Below, piece after piece: positions 16,168-26,177 of a DNA stretch of 64,000 bases (its first letter is position 1; the number at the start of each line of letters is the position of its first letter). Under the pieces are notes generated by a model. That model had not been told where the DNA came from. It made no database searches and was given only the letters and a program-made list of their open reading frames with translations. This DNA is from Bacillota bacterium (GTDB taxonomy: Bacteria; Bacillota; UBA4882; UBA8346): assembly GCA_023400055.1 (NCBI GenBank), contig JAEXFN010000009.1, positions 1-64,000 of the forward strand. Reading direction: 5' to 3'. Both the position numbers and the translations under genes were made by a program.

Positions 16168-18477
16168 ATGCCGGTGGAGGAACACCCGGCTTACCCGGAG
16201 GAACGGGAACGGCTGGACTATACGTTGGGCTATGTGGAGCGGACGCTGGAGCATACGACGGTGCGCAAGTCGCAGGTCGACAAGGACGCGCAGCGGGCCC
16301 GGCGCGGTTTCAATAACGAGGGCAGCCAGGAATTCACCGATATGCTGGTGAACGCCGCCATTCAACCGGGGTTGGAACTGAAGGTGCGCAACCTGGAGGC
16401 GGCCCGTTCCAAACCGTATTTCGCCCGGATGGACTTTAAGGAGCAGGGCAAGGACAGCGCCGAGAAGCTCTACCTCGGCAAGCTTAGCCTGCCCCGGGAA
16501 GAGGATCAGCACCTGATCATCGTCGACTGGCGGGCGCCCATCGCCAACCTTTATTATGAGGGCCGGCTGGGCGAGGCCAGCTATCAATGTCCCGAGGGCA
16601 AAATCGCGGGCGATTTGGAATTAAAACGGCAATTCATCATCGACGACGGTAAGCTGGGCGAGATTTACGACATCGATATTACCACCAACGATCAGATCCT
16701 CCAGACTTCCTTGGGGGCCAACGCCGATAACCGGCTGAAGGAGATCGTCGCCACCATTCAGGGGGAACAGAACCGGATCATCCGGGCCGACATGAATCTG
16801 CCGCTGATCGTCCAGGGGGTGGCCGGCAGCGGCAAGACCACCATCGCCCTGCACCGCATCGCTTATCTGGTCTATAACTTCGCCCATTCCTTCCGGCCGG
16901 AGAACTTCATGATCATCGCGCCGAACCTGCTCTTTTTGAACTACATCTCGGAGGTCCTGCCCGAGCTGGGCGTGGAGCGGGTCAAGCAGACCACCTTCGC
17001 CGATTTCGCGATGGAGCTGATCGGCGAGAAACTGAAGCTGACCGATCCTTATCATAAATTGATCGCCCTGGTCCGGAACGACACCCCGGAAGAGCGGGCG
17101 GCCAACGAACGGACCATGCGGGCCGCGGCGCTCAAGTCGTCGCTGGTCTTCAAGTCGTTGCTGGAACGGTATGTGGAGCGGCTCGAGGCGGGGCTGCTGC
17201 CGGAGGAGGACTTTCAGGTCGGCGACTGGGTGATCTATCGCCGCGACGAGATCCGCGAGCTTTTCTACCGCGATTACAAAGACTGGCCGATCCTGCGTCG
17301 CCTGAAGGAACTGGAGAAGCATTTCAAGAAGCGGATCAAGGACCGCAAGGACGCGGTGATCGAGCGGCTGCAGCAGCGCTGCGACGCTACGGTCTGGAAC
17401 TACAAGCTGAAGCTGCCCGAGGGCGAGGAACGGCAGCGCCGGATCATCCGGGCCATCGATCAGAAGAACGAGAAGGTCCAGGCCATCGAGCATTTTACCC
17501 GCGAGGGCATCAAGGAGTACTTCCGGAAGATTCCGCGCTGGAAGCCGTCCCAATACTACCGGGCGTTGATCGAGGACGCGCCGCTGTACGCGGAACTGGC
17601 GGCCGGACTGCCCGAGCCGGAGCTGCTGGCCTACATCCGGGAAGATGCCGCCGCGCTGCTCGCCTCCGGCAAGACCGAGATGGAGGACCTGGCGCCGCTG
17701 ATCTATCTCAAAAACGCCTTTTACGGGATGGACGAGAAGATCCCGGTCAAGCACATCGTGATCGACGAGGCCCAGGATTTCAGCGTTTTTCAATTCTATG
17801 TGCTGAAACAGATCATCAAGGACAGTTCCTTCACGATCCTGGGCGACCTGAGCCAGGGGATCCATTCCTACCGCGGGATGCAGGACTGGCAGGAACTGCG
17901 GCGCGAGGTCTTCAGCGCGGGCAGCGCCTTTCAGACCCTGGAACAGAGCTACCGTACCACCGTGGAGATCATGGATGCCGCCAACGGGGTGTTACGCCGG
18001 GTGAACGACGGCCGGCTGGTCATGGCCAAACCGGTGCTGCGGCACGGCCCGCCGGTGACCATCGAACGGCGCACCAATTTGGCGGAGCGCGCGGCCGCGC
18101 TGAGCGAGCGGATCGCGGCGGCCCGCCGGGAGGGGTTCCAGTCGGTGGCGGTCATCGCCAAGACGCTGGACGACTGCAAGAAGCTGCACGGTCAGATGAA
18201 GGAAGGCTCGGGCCGGCCGGTGGTGATCAACGGCAAGGAGACCGAGTACCACACCGGAGTCGTAATCGTCCCATCTTATCTGGCCAAGGGGCTGGAGTTC
18301 GACGTGGTGCTGATCGCCGACGCCGACCGCCGTCATTATGGCGCCAACGAGCTCGACGCCAAGCTGCTTTACGTGGCGATGACCCGGCCGCTGCACCGGC
18401 TGCACATCTACTACGCCGAGGAGCTGACGCCGCTCCTGGAGGGGATCGGGGCGGAGCTGCCGCTCGCCAGGGCCTGA
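16168..18477 (+). CDS. helD: HelD-type UvrD/Rep-like helicase, RNA polymerase recycling factor
   Basis: A 769-residue superfamily 1 ATPase. The N-terminal coiled arm (residues about 1-60, EERERLDYTLGYVERTLEHT) and the insertion between helicase halves match Firmicute HelD (about 774 residues), which releases stalled RNA polymerase. Helicase motifs: Walker A GVAGSGKTTIALHR, Walker B HIVIDEAQDFS, then LGDLSQGIHSYRG and YVAMTRPLHRLHI. I chose ATG at 16168 because AAGAGGGGG lies eight bases upstream. The open frame reaching back to 15643 crosses the repeat array and is not protein-like. A terminator follows at 18559. Confidence 0.92.
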   Translation: MPVEEHPAYPEERERLDYTLGYVERTLEHTTVRKSQVDKDAQRARRGFNNEGSQEFTDMLVNAAIQPGLELKVRNLEAARSKPYFARMDFKEQGKDSAEKLYLGKLSLPREEDQHLIIVDWRAPIANLYYEGRLGEASYQCPEGKIAGDLELKRQFIIDDGKLGEIYDIDITTNDQILQTSLGANADNRLKEIVATIQGEQNRIIRADMNLPLIVQGVAGSGKTTIALHRIAYLVYNFAHSFRPENFMIIAPNLLFLNYISEVLPELGVERVKQTTFADFAMELIGEKLKLTDPYHKLIALVRNDTPEERAANERTMRAAALKSSLVFKSLLERYVERLEAGLLPEEDFQVGDWVIYRRDEIRELFYRDYKDWPILRRLKELEKHFKKRIKDRKDAVIERLQQRCDATVWNYKLKLPEGEERQRRIIRAIDQKNEKVQAIEHFTREGIKEYFRKIPRWKPSQYYRALIEDAPLYAELAAGLPEPELLAYIREDAAALLASGKTEMEDLAPLIYLKNAFYGMDEKIPVKHIVIDEAQDFSVFQFYVLKQIIKDSSFTILGDLSQGIHSYRGMQDWQELRREVFSAGSAFQTLEQSYRTTVEIMDAANGVLRRVNDGRLVMAKPVLRHGPPVTIERRTNLAERAAALSERIAAARREGFQSVAVIAKTLDDCKKLHGQMKEGSGRPVVINGKETEYHTGVVIVPSYLAKGLEFDVVLIADADRRHYGANELDAKLLYVAMTRPLHRLHIYYAEELTPLLEGIGAELPLARA

Positions 18478-18558
18478 CGCCGCAATCGCGAGCGGGGCAT
18501 AGAAAACCGGAGGATCAAGCCTTGAGAATCGCGGACTAAGGATCGCCCGGGCGAGAAG

Positions 18559-18597
18559 AAACCGCTGTTCGTTCGGAGATGAAGCAGCGGTTTTTTA
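18559..18597 (+). terminator. helD terminator
   Basis: AAACCGCTG at 18559-18567 pairs with CAGCGGTTT at 18585-18593, followed by more T residues. Confidence 0.8.
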
Positions 18598-18675
18598 TGG
18601 CGAAAGTCTGTCAAGCTTAAAATCGCAGTAGGAAATTATTAAATTATTGAGGGACGTTTGGACCGGAGCCTGGCG

Positions 18676-20139
18676 TTAATCTTCCTTCGCCGCTTCCATT
18701 TCCAAATCGGCTGAGTCTGCCGTCTTGCCGCGGCCATACAGCCGATAAGCGGTCAGGCCCGCTCCCACTAGGCAGATAATCCCCGCCGTGATGTAGACGT
18801 AGCGCATCCCGTAAATAAAGGCGTCGTCGTGGCCGGGGACATAATCCACCACCCGCCGGCCGAGTTTGCTGCTCATCCGGTCATACAGCAGGGTGGTGGA
18901 GAGGGTGATCCCGACCACCATCCCCAGGTTGCGCACCAGGGCGTTGATGCCGCCGGCGATTCCCAGCTTGCTCCGGGGCACGGTCGACATGATCAGCGAA
19001 TTGTTGGGCGACTGAAACAGGCCGTTGCCGATGGACAGCGCCGCCAGGAACAGCGCCATCAGCCAGAGCGAGGAAAACTCAGTCAGACTGGACATCAGGA
19101 AAAGTCCGATGCTGGTGAAGATGAGTCCCAGAAAGGTCAGGAATTCCGAGCCGATTTTATCGGAGAGATAGCCGCTGACCGGAGCGACCACCGCCAGGAC
19201 CAATGGGTATACCATCATAAAGAAGCCGGTGATCTCGGGCGACAGTTTCTTCACATCTTCAAGATAAAACGGATGAATGATGTTCGGGCAGCTGATGGCG
19301 ATGAACGAAATGAAGCCGCAAAAAAGGCTCAGCGAAAACAGCTGGTTTTTAAAGATCGGCAGATACAACAAGGGCGTCGCGACTCTTTTTTCTACTACGA
19401 TGAAGGCAGCCAGCGCAACCAGGGCGATGAAGAAGCCGGCGATGATCCCGGGATGGTAAAGGCCGACCGTCTGGGCTTGGGTCAGGCAGCCGAAGAGCAA
19501 AACTACCGCCACAGTGAAAAGAATCGCGCCGAGCAGATCGAGCGACTCATGATTGGCGCGACTATCATCGGGGAAGATCCGCTGGCCGATAATGGAGGCG
19601 AAGATCCCGATGGGAATGTTGATCAGAAAGATATAATGCCAGCTGAACGCGGCGATGATGATCCCGCCCAACGGCGGGCCGACCATGGTCCCCAAGGCTA
19701 CGGCGGTGCCGGAGATGCCGAGCGCCCGCCCCCGCTCATGGCCGGGAAAGACATGGGTGATAATCCCTTGGCTGGTGGCCATGGTCGCGGCCGCGCCCAA
19801 CGCCTGGATTACCCTGGCGATGACCAGCACCGTCAATGAACTTGAGATGCCGCAGAGTAGTGAACCGCTGGTAAAGAGGACGATCCCAAACTTGAAGATT
19901 TTGGTTTTGCCTTTGATATCGCCCAGCCGGCCATAGATCAGGATAGTCGCGGCCACCACAATCAGATAGCTGTTGATTACCCATTCGATAGCGGCCATGG
20001 TCGCCCACAACTTATTGGCCATCACCGGCAGGGCGACGTTGACGATGCTGGAGTCCAGGCAGGACATGAAAGTCATTAAGACCACATTGAAAAGAATGAA
20101 CCAGCGTCGTTGATTAATGGCTTCTTCGGCGTTTTTCAT
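18676..20139 (-). CDS. MFS transporter, DHA2 (EmrB/QacA) family
   Basis: A drug:H+ antiporter-type protein of 487 residues with about 14 hydrophobic segments. The family motif LDSSIVNVALPVM follows the first membrane segment, and GRLGDIKGKTKIF is the loop 2-3 motif. Two ATG codons, 20163 and 20139, are possible; the second has a weak GGAG upstream and the first has none. No regulator or membrane-fusion gene is adjacent. The likely function is export of a toxic or metabolic compound; the substrate is unknown. Confidence 0.87.
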   Translation of the reverse strand: MKNAEEAINQRRWFILFNVVLMTFMSCLDSSIVNVALPVMANKLWATMAAIEWVINSYLIVVAATILIYGRLGDIKGKTKIFKFGIVLFTSGSLLCGISSSLTVLVIARVIQALGAAATMATSQGIITHVFPGHERGRALGISGTAVALGTMVGPPLGGIIIAAFSWHYIFLINIPIGIFASIIGQRIFPDDSRANHESLDLLGAILFTVAVVLLFGCLTQAQTVGLYHPGIIAGFFIALVALAAFIVVEKRVATPLLYLPIFKNQLFSLSLFCGFISFIAISCPNIIHPFYLEDVKKLSPEITGFFMMVYPLVLAVVAPVSGYLSDKIGSEFLTFLGLIFTSIGLFLMSSLTEFSSLWLMALFLAALSIGNGLFQSPNNSLIMSTVPRSKLGIAGGINALVRNLGMVVGITLSTTLLYDRMSSKLGRRVVDYVPGHDDAFIYGMRYVYITAGIICLVGAGLTAYRLYGRGKTADSADLEMEAAKED

Positions 20140-20347
20140 GAGGAATTGATTCTCCAGTCCCATTTGAATTATTCGGCAATCGCGCGGGGAGCGCCATGTT
20201 TTTGAAATTGGGCTTCTTATCTTTGATATTTTATAATAGGATGCTCAGGCCCGGCGGATAAAATGAGAAACCGCTTCATCTCATAAGTATTCAATCGTTT
20301 CGCAAAGCGCAGCGCTTATCCTGCTTGAAAAATATTAATTTCTGATA

Positions 20348-20380
20348 AAAAAACCCTCCCAGATGTTGGGAGGGTTTTTT
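20348..20380. terminator. Terminator of the uracil permease gene
   Basis: AAAAAACCCTCCCA pairs perfectly with TGGGAGGGTTTTTT around a short loop. On the minus strand it lies just after the permease stop codon. The symmetrical A/T arms would work in both directions. Confidence 0.9.
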
Positions 20381-20400
20381 GTGGCTAAACTTATCTTTAC

Positions 20401-21717
20401 TTACTTGGACTTGGTCATCGCCGCTTCACTGGCGGCGAGGCCGGAATCCTGTCCGCCCTCGAGGTCCTTGGTGTGCGGGATGATCAGGTTCAGGATGATG
20501 CCGACCACCGTGGCCAGGGCCATGCCATTGAACTCGACGCCGCCGATGATGACCTTGGCACCGCCGATGCCGAGCACCAGGATGACCGAGGCGATGATCA
20601 GGTTGCGTTTCTGCGAGAAGTCGATGCCCGCTTCGACCAGCATCCGGATGCCGGCCGAGGCGATGATTCCGAACAGCATGATGCAGATGCCGCCCATGAC
20701 CGGCACGGGAATGGTCGCGATCAGGTTGCCGATCTTCGGAACGAAGGAGAAGATGACCGCGATGACCGCCGCGCCGCCGATGACCCAGACGCTGAAGACG
20801 CGGGTGATGGCCATGACGCCGATGTTCTCGCCGTAAGTGGTGTTGGGAGGACCGCCCAGCAACCCGGAGAACATGGTGGCGATGCCGTCGCCGGCTAGCG
20901 AGAATTGGAGGCCGGGATCCTTGATGAAGTCGCGGCCGACCACTTTATTGGTGACGATCAGGTGGCCGATGTGTTCGGTGATGACCACCAGCGAGATGGG
21001 AGCCAGCGCGATGATGGCGCCCCAGGAGAAGCGGGGCAATATGAAATGGGGCACCGCGAAATAGGAGGCGCTCTTTACCGCTTCGAAATGGACCTGGCCC
21101 AGCATGAAGGCGAACAGGTAGCCGCCGACGATGCCGATGAGCACCGGGATGACGCCCAGGAAGCCGCGGAAAAAGACCGCCGCGATGATCGCGATGGCCA
21201 GAGAGACCAGGGCAATCAGCAGATATTGCGGGTTATAGGTGGTGCCGGCGCCGCACATGGCCATGTTGACGGCGCTGCCGGCCAAGGCCAGGCCGATGAC
21301 GATGACCACCGAACCGACGACGACCGGCGGCAGGATCCGGTCCAGCCAGCGGGCACCGAATTTGGCGATAATCAGCGCGACGATGACGTAGATCAAACCC
21401 GCCGCCATACAACCGCCCATGGCAGTGCCGATCAATTCCGGTTTGCCCAGGATGCCGGGCTTGCTGCCGATGATCGCCTGCATTCCGGCGATGAAGGCGA
21501 ACGACGAACCGAGATAGGCGGGAATCTTTCCTTTGGTAATCAGAATATACAGCAAGGTACCCACGCCGCTGGTGAAGAGGGTGACCGAGGTATCCAATCC
21601 GCATAAGTAAGGTACCAGCACCGTGGCTCCGAACATGGCGAACAAGTGCTGCAGGCTCAAGGGAATGCTCTGTAGCAACGGCAGCCGTTCATTCACGTCG
21701 ACTTTTTTCCCAAGCAT
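20401..21717 (-). CDS. uraA: Uracil permease (UraA/PyrP, NCS2 family)
   Basis: A 438-residue nucleobase:cation symporter with about 14 membrane segments. The N-terminus (ERLPLLQSIPLSLQHLFAMFGATVLVP) is diagnostic of UraA/PyrP. GGPPNTTYGENIGVMAITRV carries the substrate-site residues. ATG at 21717 follows GGAGGAG; an upstream ATG at 21732 lies in front of that site. A PyrR-type attenuator and a strong promoter lie upstream, so expression should fall when UMP is plentiful. A terminator follows. Confidence 0.93.
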   Translation of the reverse strand: MLGKKVDVNERLPLLQSIPLSLQHLFAMFGATVLVPYLCGLDTSVTLFTSGVGTLLYILITKGKIPAYLGSSFAFIAGMQAIIGSKPGILGKPELIGTAMGGCMAAGLIYVIVALIIAKFGARWLDRILPPVVVGSVVIVIGLALAGSAVNMAMCGAGTTYNPQYLLIALVSLAIAIIAAVFFRGFLGVIPVLIGIVGGYLFAFMLGQVHFEAVKSASYFAVPHFILPRFSWGAIIALAPISLVVITEHIGHLIVTNKVVGRDFIKDPGLQFSLAGDGIATMFSGLLGGPPNTTYGENIGVMAITRVFSVWVIGGAAVIAVIFSFVPKIGNLIATIPVPVMGGICIMLFGIIASAGIRMLVEAGIDFSQKRNLIIASVILVLGIGGAKVIIGGVEFNGMALATVVGIILNLIIPHTKDLEGGQDSGLAASEAAMTKSK

Positions 21718-21840
21718 TTTTCTCTCCTCCATTTTTATATATTTCTAAATAAGACCAGCTGGATCCGGTGCTTCATTTCCAAAGGCTTTCCATCGGTAAG
21801 TTACCCCGATATTGCGCTCCGGAATGCAACCCGCCCAAAT

Positions 21841-21919
21841 AAAAAACCTTCTTACGCGAGGCATAAGAAGGTTAAAATTACGCACCAAAAAGCTTTCACC
21901 TTCCTAACCTCACGGGGTT
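21841..21919 (-). promoter_or_regulatory. PyrR-type pyrimidine attenuator
   Basis: Reading the minus strand, AACCCCGTGAGGTT (plus-strand 21906-21919) fits the PyrR-binding consensus ARUCCNGNGAGGYU at 13 of 14 positions. Some 30 bases later comes an intrinsic terminator, AACCTTCTTA/TAAGAAGGTT (plus-strand 21845-21873) plus a T run, all upstream of the permease start. PyrR binding would favour the terminator when uridine nucleotides are abundant. Confidence 0.85.
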
Positions 21920-21945
21920 AGCTTTAAAGGATCCATATCGGTATA

Positions 21946-21974
21946 AGATTATCAGAGTTAAGCGCGGCTGTCAA
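21946..21974 (-). promoter_or_regulatory. Promoter of the uracil permease gene
   Basis: On the minus strand TTGACA, a 17-base spacer and TAATCT. Transcription would start about 20 bases before the PyrR site. The stretch 21718-22179 thus holds this promoter, the attenuator, and on the + strand a possible extended -10 (TGGTACAAT at 22051-22059) for the next gene. Confidence 0.8.
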
Positions 21975-22179
21975 TCGAAAATTCAAAGAATGGCTAAAAA
22001 TATGCAGGAACGCTAAAAAAGCGCGCTTTCATAATTTTTTGGAAGCGATTTGGTACAATGGCCGGGATTTGCATCGTTTTTCATACAAGTTACGGATTCG
22101 GATGGACGATCCTGGCGAATCGTGGTATTATTATGGATAAAAATGATCGAATTCAATATGGATTGAAGGAATTATCGCC

Positions 22180-22464
22180 TTGAGCTTCTTTGAGTTGGTC
22201 ATACTGCTTTGTTTCGTGCTCGCCTGGCCTTTTTCGATCTTCAAGTCATTGCGCAGCCGCCAGACCGCGGGGAAGAGCCTGCCCTTCATGCTCATTATCC
22301 TGGCCGGTTACGGGGCCGGCGTGGTGTACAAGTTGCTCTGCAGTCATGATCGGTTGGCCCTTTTATATTTGCTAAATTCGCTGTTGGTCTTGACGGACAT
22401 CCTTTTATATTTTCGGAACGAGCGTTGGCAACGGAAGATAACCCAACTCAAGGCGAAGGTCTGA
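22180..22464 (+). CDS. Small membrane protein, PQ-loop-like
   Basis: A 94-residue protein with three hydrophobic segments (about residues 1-17, 33-50 and 58-76) and a basic tail. The pattern WPFSIFKSLRSRQTAGKS, then GYGAGVVYK, is reminiscent of small PQ-loop-like membrane proteins annotated as hypothetical in Firmicutes. The start is TTG at 22180 with GAAGGAATT upstream. No function can be assigned. Its neighbours give no clear hint. Confidence 0.7.
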   Translation: MSFFELVILLCFVLAWPFSIFKSLRSRQTAGKSLPFMLIILAGYGAGVVYKLLCSHDRLALLYLLNSLLVLTDILLYFRNERWQRKITQLKAKV

Positions 22465-22711
22465 TTTTCCAGGCTGAGCAATTGTCTAGCCGCAGGAAAC
22501 CGGAGCGGAAGGGGGGTATGGCGCTTCCAAATGGCAATGTTTAGAAAAATGTTACCTGTTGCTATAGGAATCGCCGCCGGATTTCGCGAAAAAATGTCAG
22601 ATTATGCATCAATCGTCGCGAATAAAGCTAAATTCTCGAAAAAAGTTTCGCCGTGAATGTATATGGATAAATGTCTAAAAATTTAGCTGGATCATGAACG
22701 GAGGCAAGAAT

Positions 22712-23983
22712 GTGACGGAGAAGAGATTACCTTTTACCGAGGCTCAGCTGGAAGAGATTATCGCTCAATATCCGACCCCTTTTCATATTTACGATGAGGC
22801 AGGCATCCGGGAGAACGCCCGCAAACTGAATGAGGCGTTTGCCTGGGCGCCGGGTTTTAAAGAGTTTTTCGCGGTGAAAGCCACCCCCAATCCTTACATA
22901 CTCAAGATCTGTAAGGAAGCGGGTTTCGGCGCCGACTGCAGTTCCCTGGCGGAATTGATCCTGGCGGAGCGAGCCGGGATCAGCGGGGCAGATATCATGT
23001 TCTCCTCCAACAACACCCCGATCGAGGAGTATCAGAAAGCCCGCGACCTGGGGGCCATCATCAACCTCGACGATATTACCCATATCCCGTTCCTGGAACG
23101 ACAAATCGGCCTGCCGGAACTAGTCTGCTGCCGTTACAACCCGGGGCCGTTGCGGCAGGGCGGCAACGCCATCATCGGCATCCCCGAGGAAGCCAAGTAC
23201 GGTTTCACCAAGCCGCAACTGCTGGAAGGCTACAGATATCTGCGGGACCGCGGCGTCCGCCGTTTCGGCCTGCATACGATGGTCATCTCCAATGAGCTGG
23301 ACCCCAACTACTTCGTGGAAACCGCCCGGATGCTCTTCGACCTGGTGGTGGAGATCTCGCGGACCCTGGAGATCAAGTTCGAATTCGTCAATTTCGGCGG
23401 CGGCATCGGCATTCCGTACCGGCCGGAACAGGAAGCGGTGGATATCGACTACATTTCCCAGCAGATTAAAGAGCTTTATGACCAAATGATCGTCGCCAAC
23501 GGTCTGCATCCCTTGAAGCTCTACCTGGAAAGCGGCCGGTACATTACCGGACCTTACGGGTATCTGGTGACCAAGGCCATTCATAAAAAAGAGATCTACA
23601 AGAACTATATCGGGCTCGACGCCTGCATGGCCAATCTGATGCGGCCGGCGCTGTATGGGGCCTACCATCATATTACGGTCATGGGCAAGGAGGATCGGCC
23701 GCTCGATCATGTCTACGACGTGACCGGCTCCTTGTGTGAGAATAACGATAAATTCGCCATCGACCGCGCCTTGCCCGAGATTGAGAACGGCGATATCCTG
23801 GTGATCCACGATGCCGGCGCGCACGGTCACGCCATGGGCTTTAACTATAACGGCAAACTGCGCTCGGCGGAACTGCTGTTGAAACCCGATGGCGCGGTCG
23901 AGCTGATCCGGCGGGCCGAGACGCTCGAGGATTACTTCGCCACCATTGATTTCGCGAAGCTCTATGAGTTCAGCAAATGCTAA
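22712..23983 (+). CDS. lysA: Diaminopimelate decarboxylase
   Basis: A 423-residue PLP-dependent fold-III decarboxylase, last step of lysine synthesis. The PLP lysine is in FFAVKATPNPYI, the glycine-rich phosphate loop is VNFGGGIGIPY, and ESGRYITGPYG and GSLCENNDKFA hold substrate-binding residues. GTG at 22712 has ACGGAGG eight bases upstream; the ATG at 22694 lies before that site. glyA follows after 39 bases, so the two may be co-transcribed. The reading GSLCENND, rather than the more common C-E-S/T-G/S-D, is a small departure. Confidence 0.88.
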   Translation: MTEKRLPFTEAQLEEIIAQYPTPFHIYDEAGIRENARKLNEAFAWAPGFKEFFAVKATPNPYILKICKEAGFGADCSSLAELILAERAGISGADIMFSSNNTPIEEYQKARDLGAIINLDDITHIPFLERQIGLPELVCCRYNPGPLRQGGNAIIGIPEEAKYGFTKPQLLEGYRYLRDRGVRRFGLHTMVISNELDPNYFVETARMLFDLVVEISRTLEIKFEFVNFGGGIGIPYRPEQEAVDIDYISQQIKELYDQMIVANGLHPLKLYLESGRYITGPYGYLVTKAIHKKEIYKNYIGLDACMANLMRPALYGAYHHITVMGKEDRPLDHVYDVTGSLCENNDKFAIDRALPEIENGDILVIHDAGAHGHAMGFNYNGKLRSAELLLKPDGAVELIRRAETLEDYFATIDFAKLYEFSKC

Positions 23984-24022
23984 ACATTAAACGATAAAAG
24001 TTTCAAAAAGGGGGACGTTGCA

Positions 24023-25528
24023 ATGTCGTTAGCCGCAATCCAGGAGTATCTGACAAAGGTCGGTCCGCAGGGGATTGACTCCGGATTCCTGGGCTATCTC
24101 GCCAATCTGACCGAAGTGGCCAAGGTGGCCCCGGAGATTGGGCGATCGATCGTCAAGGAGCTGCGGGACCAGCGGAGCAACCTGAAGTTGATCGCCAGTG
24201 AAAACTATTGTTCGCTTGCCACCCAACTGGCTATGGGCAACCTGTTGACCGACAAATACGCCGAGGGATTTCCGGAGCACCGTTTCTACGCCGGTTGCGA
24301 CAATGTCGACGCCATCGAATCCTACGCCGCCGAGCAGGCCAAGCAGTTGTTCGGCTGCGACCACGCCTATGTCCAGCCCCATAGCGGCGCCGACGCCAAT
24401 CTCATCGCTTACTGGGCGATTCTGAACGCCCGGGTGAAGGCCCCGGCGCTGGGCGAGACCGACCCCAGCAAGCTCTCCCGGGAAGACTGGAATAAGCTCC
24501 GCCACGAGCTGGGCAACCAGCGCCTGCTGGGAATGGACTATTATTCGGGCGGCCATCTGACGCACGGCTACCGCCAGAACGTTTCGGCCCAGATGTTCGA
24601 CGCCTACAGTTACGGCGTTAGCGCCGAAACCGGCCTGTTGGACTACGACGCCATTGAGAAGCTGGCCATGGAGATCAAACCCTTGATCCTGCTGGCCGGT
24701 TACAGTGCCTATCCCCGGCCGATTAATTTCCGCCGCTTCCGGGAGATCGCCGATAAGGTCGGCGCGGTGTTGATGGTGGATATGGCGCACTTCGCCGGCC
24801 TGGTGGCGGGCGGCGTCTTCAGCGGCGATTTCAATCCGGTGGCCCACGCCCAGGTGGTCACCACCACCACTCACAAGACTCTGCGCGGACCGCGCGGCGG
24901 TCTGGTGTTGTGCAGCGCCGAGTTCGCCGAGCATGTGGATAAAGGCTGCCCGTTGGTGATCGGCGGCCCCTTGCCCCACGTGATGGCGGCCAAGGCGATC
25001 GCCTTTACCGAGGCCAACCGGCCGGAGTTCAAAGCCTATGCCCGGAAGATCGTCGAGAATGCCGCGACAATGGCTCAGGCCTGTATCGACGAGGGTCTGA
25101 CCGTGGCCACCGGCGGCACGGACAATCATCTGTTCCTCATCAATGTGCACGCCTTGGGCCTGACCGGACGGCAGGCCGAGAGCGCGCTGCGCGAGTGCGG
25201 CTTTACCCTGAACCGGAACTCGCTGCCGTTCGATCCCAACGGCGCCTGGTATACCAGCGGCTTGCGGATCGGTACTCCGGCCACGACCACGTTGGGGATG
25301 GGCGAGGCCGAGATGCGCGAGATCGCGGCCATCATCAAACGGGTTCTTACCCATACTCAACCGGAGATCATCGCCACGGGCGCCAATGCCGGGAAGCCGA
25401 GCAAGGCCAAGTACCAGGTCGATCCGACCGTTCGCGACGAGGCCAGAGCCCGGGTCAAGCAACTGCTGGACCGGTTTCCGGTGTATCCGCAGTTGGATCT
25501 GGAGTTGATGGAGAAGTATTTTGGGTGA
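24023..25528 (+). CDS. glyA: Serine hydroxymethyltransferase, long form
   Basis: A 501-residue PLP enzyme interconverting serine and glycine with tetrahydrofolate. The PLP lysine lies in VVTTTTHKTLRGPRGG, and LIASENYCS, DKYAEGFPEHRFYAGC and VDMAHFAGLVAGG are all present. It is about 80 residues longer than the common bacterial enzyme, with extra sequence around residues 135-165 and at the N-terminus, like the forms in spirochaetes and chlamydiae. ATG at 24023 follows AAAGGGGGA. The gene may share a transcript with lysA. Confidence 0.92.
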   Translation: MSLAAIQEYLTKVGPQGIDSGFLGYLANLTEVAKVAPEIGRSIVKELRDQRSNLKLIASENYCSLATQLAMGNLLTDKYAEGFPEHRFYAGCDNVDAIESYAAEQAKQLFGCDHAYVQPHSGADANLIAYWAILNARVKAPALGETDPSKLSREDWNKLRHELGNQRLLGMDYYSGGHLTHGYRQNVSAQMFDAYSYGVSAETGLLDYDAIEKLAMEIKPLILLAGYSAYPRPINFRRFREIADKVGAVLMVDMAHFAGLVAGGVFSGDFNPVAHAQVVTTTTHKTLRGPRGGLVLCSAEFAEHVDKGCPLVIGGPLPHVMAAKAIAFTEANRPEFKAYARKIVENAATMAQACIDEGLTVATGGTDNHLFLINVHALGLTGRQAESALRECGFTLNRNSLPFDPNGAWYTSGLRIGTPATTTLGMGEAEMREIAAIIKRVLTHTQPEIIATGANAGKPSKAKYQVDPTVRDEARARVKQLLDRFPVYPQLDLELMEKYFG

Positions 25529-26177
25529 GGTTGTAAAAGCTTATTAGAGTAGTAGATGTAGATATTGTATTGTAATGTATATGATGTAAGCAACTGAGGG
25601 TCGACGGGGGCTATTCCTGCCCCCGCCCCCCAGGACCAAAGGGTGTAGTGGGACACCCTTTGGAATCCGCCCAGCCGGAACCGAGGTTCCGGCGCCTCCT
25701 GATTCATCCGGGGTTCTAGCATGTCGCCGCCATCCATGGCAATCTGACTGGCAACCAAGTTATGGCTTCCGACCCCGACCGCTGTTTTTCATCCTGAAAA
25801 GAAGCGGCGCCGTCTCCCTCCCTAGAGACGGGTGCTATTCGGACTTTAATGCTTTATTCGATGGCTATTTGTTTCAGATACCCGCCGCCTTCAAGGATGA
25901 AGGCGGGCGACGCCTCTTTTCGAGGATGAAAAATGGCGGTCGCCAGCGGAGGGGACTTCGGAAGCCAAGACCCAGTAGCCAGACAGAAGGCCAGGGATGG
26001 CGAAGACGATTACCGGATGCATAAGGGAGGCTTGGAATCCGTAGGTTCCAACGGTTTTTTGGTTACTTTTTTGCCGCCAAAAAAGTAACCCGCCGCCGGA
26101 ACCGTGGGCCAGAATAACAAGCATCCAAAAGTTCTTTCCTCGTTTTTTGCGAAAGTTGGGTTAAAAAAAGAGTTTCT
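25529..26177. other. Gene-free hairpin-rich region
   Basis: No convincing gene. It holds several perfect stem-loops: CCAAAGGGTGT/ACACCCTTTGG (25636-25663), CCGGAACC/GGTTCCGG (25675-25692) and GGTTACTTTTTTG/CAAAAAAGTAACC with a 4-base loop (26061-26090). Fragments such as CCCGCC...GGCGGGC near 25880-25910 add more pairing. The composition is patchy. It may be an eroded mobile element or a collection of palindromic repeats; nothing like a transposase is seen. Confidence 0.5.
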
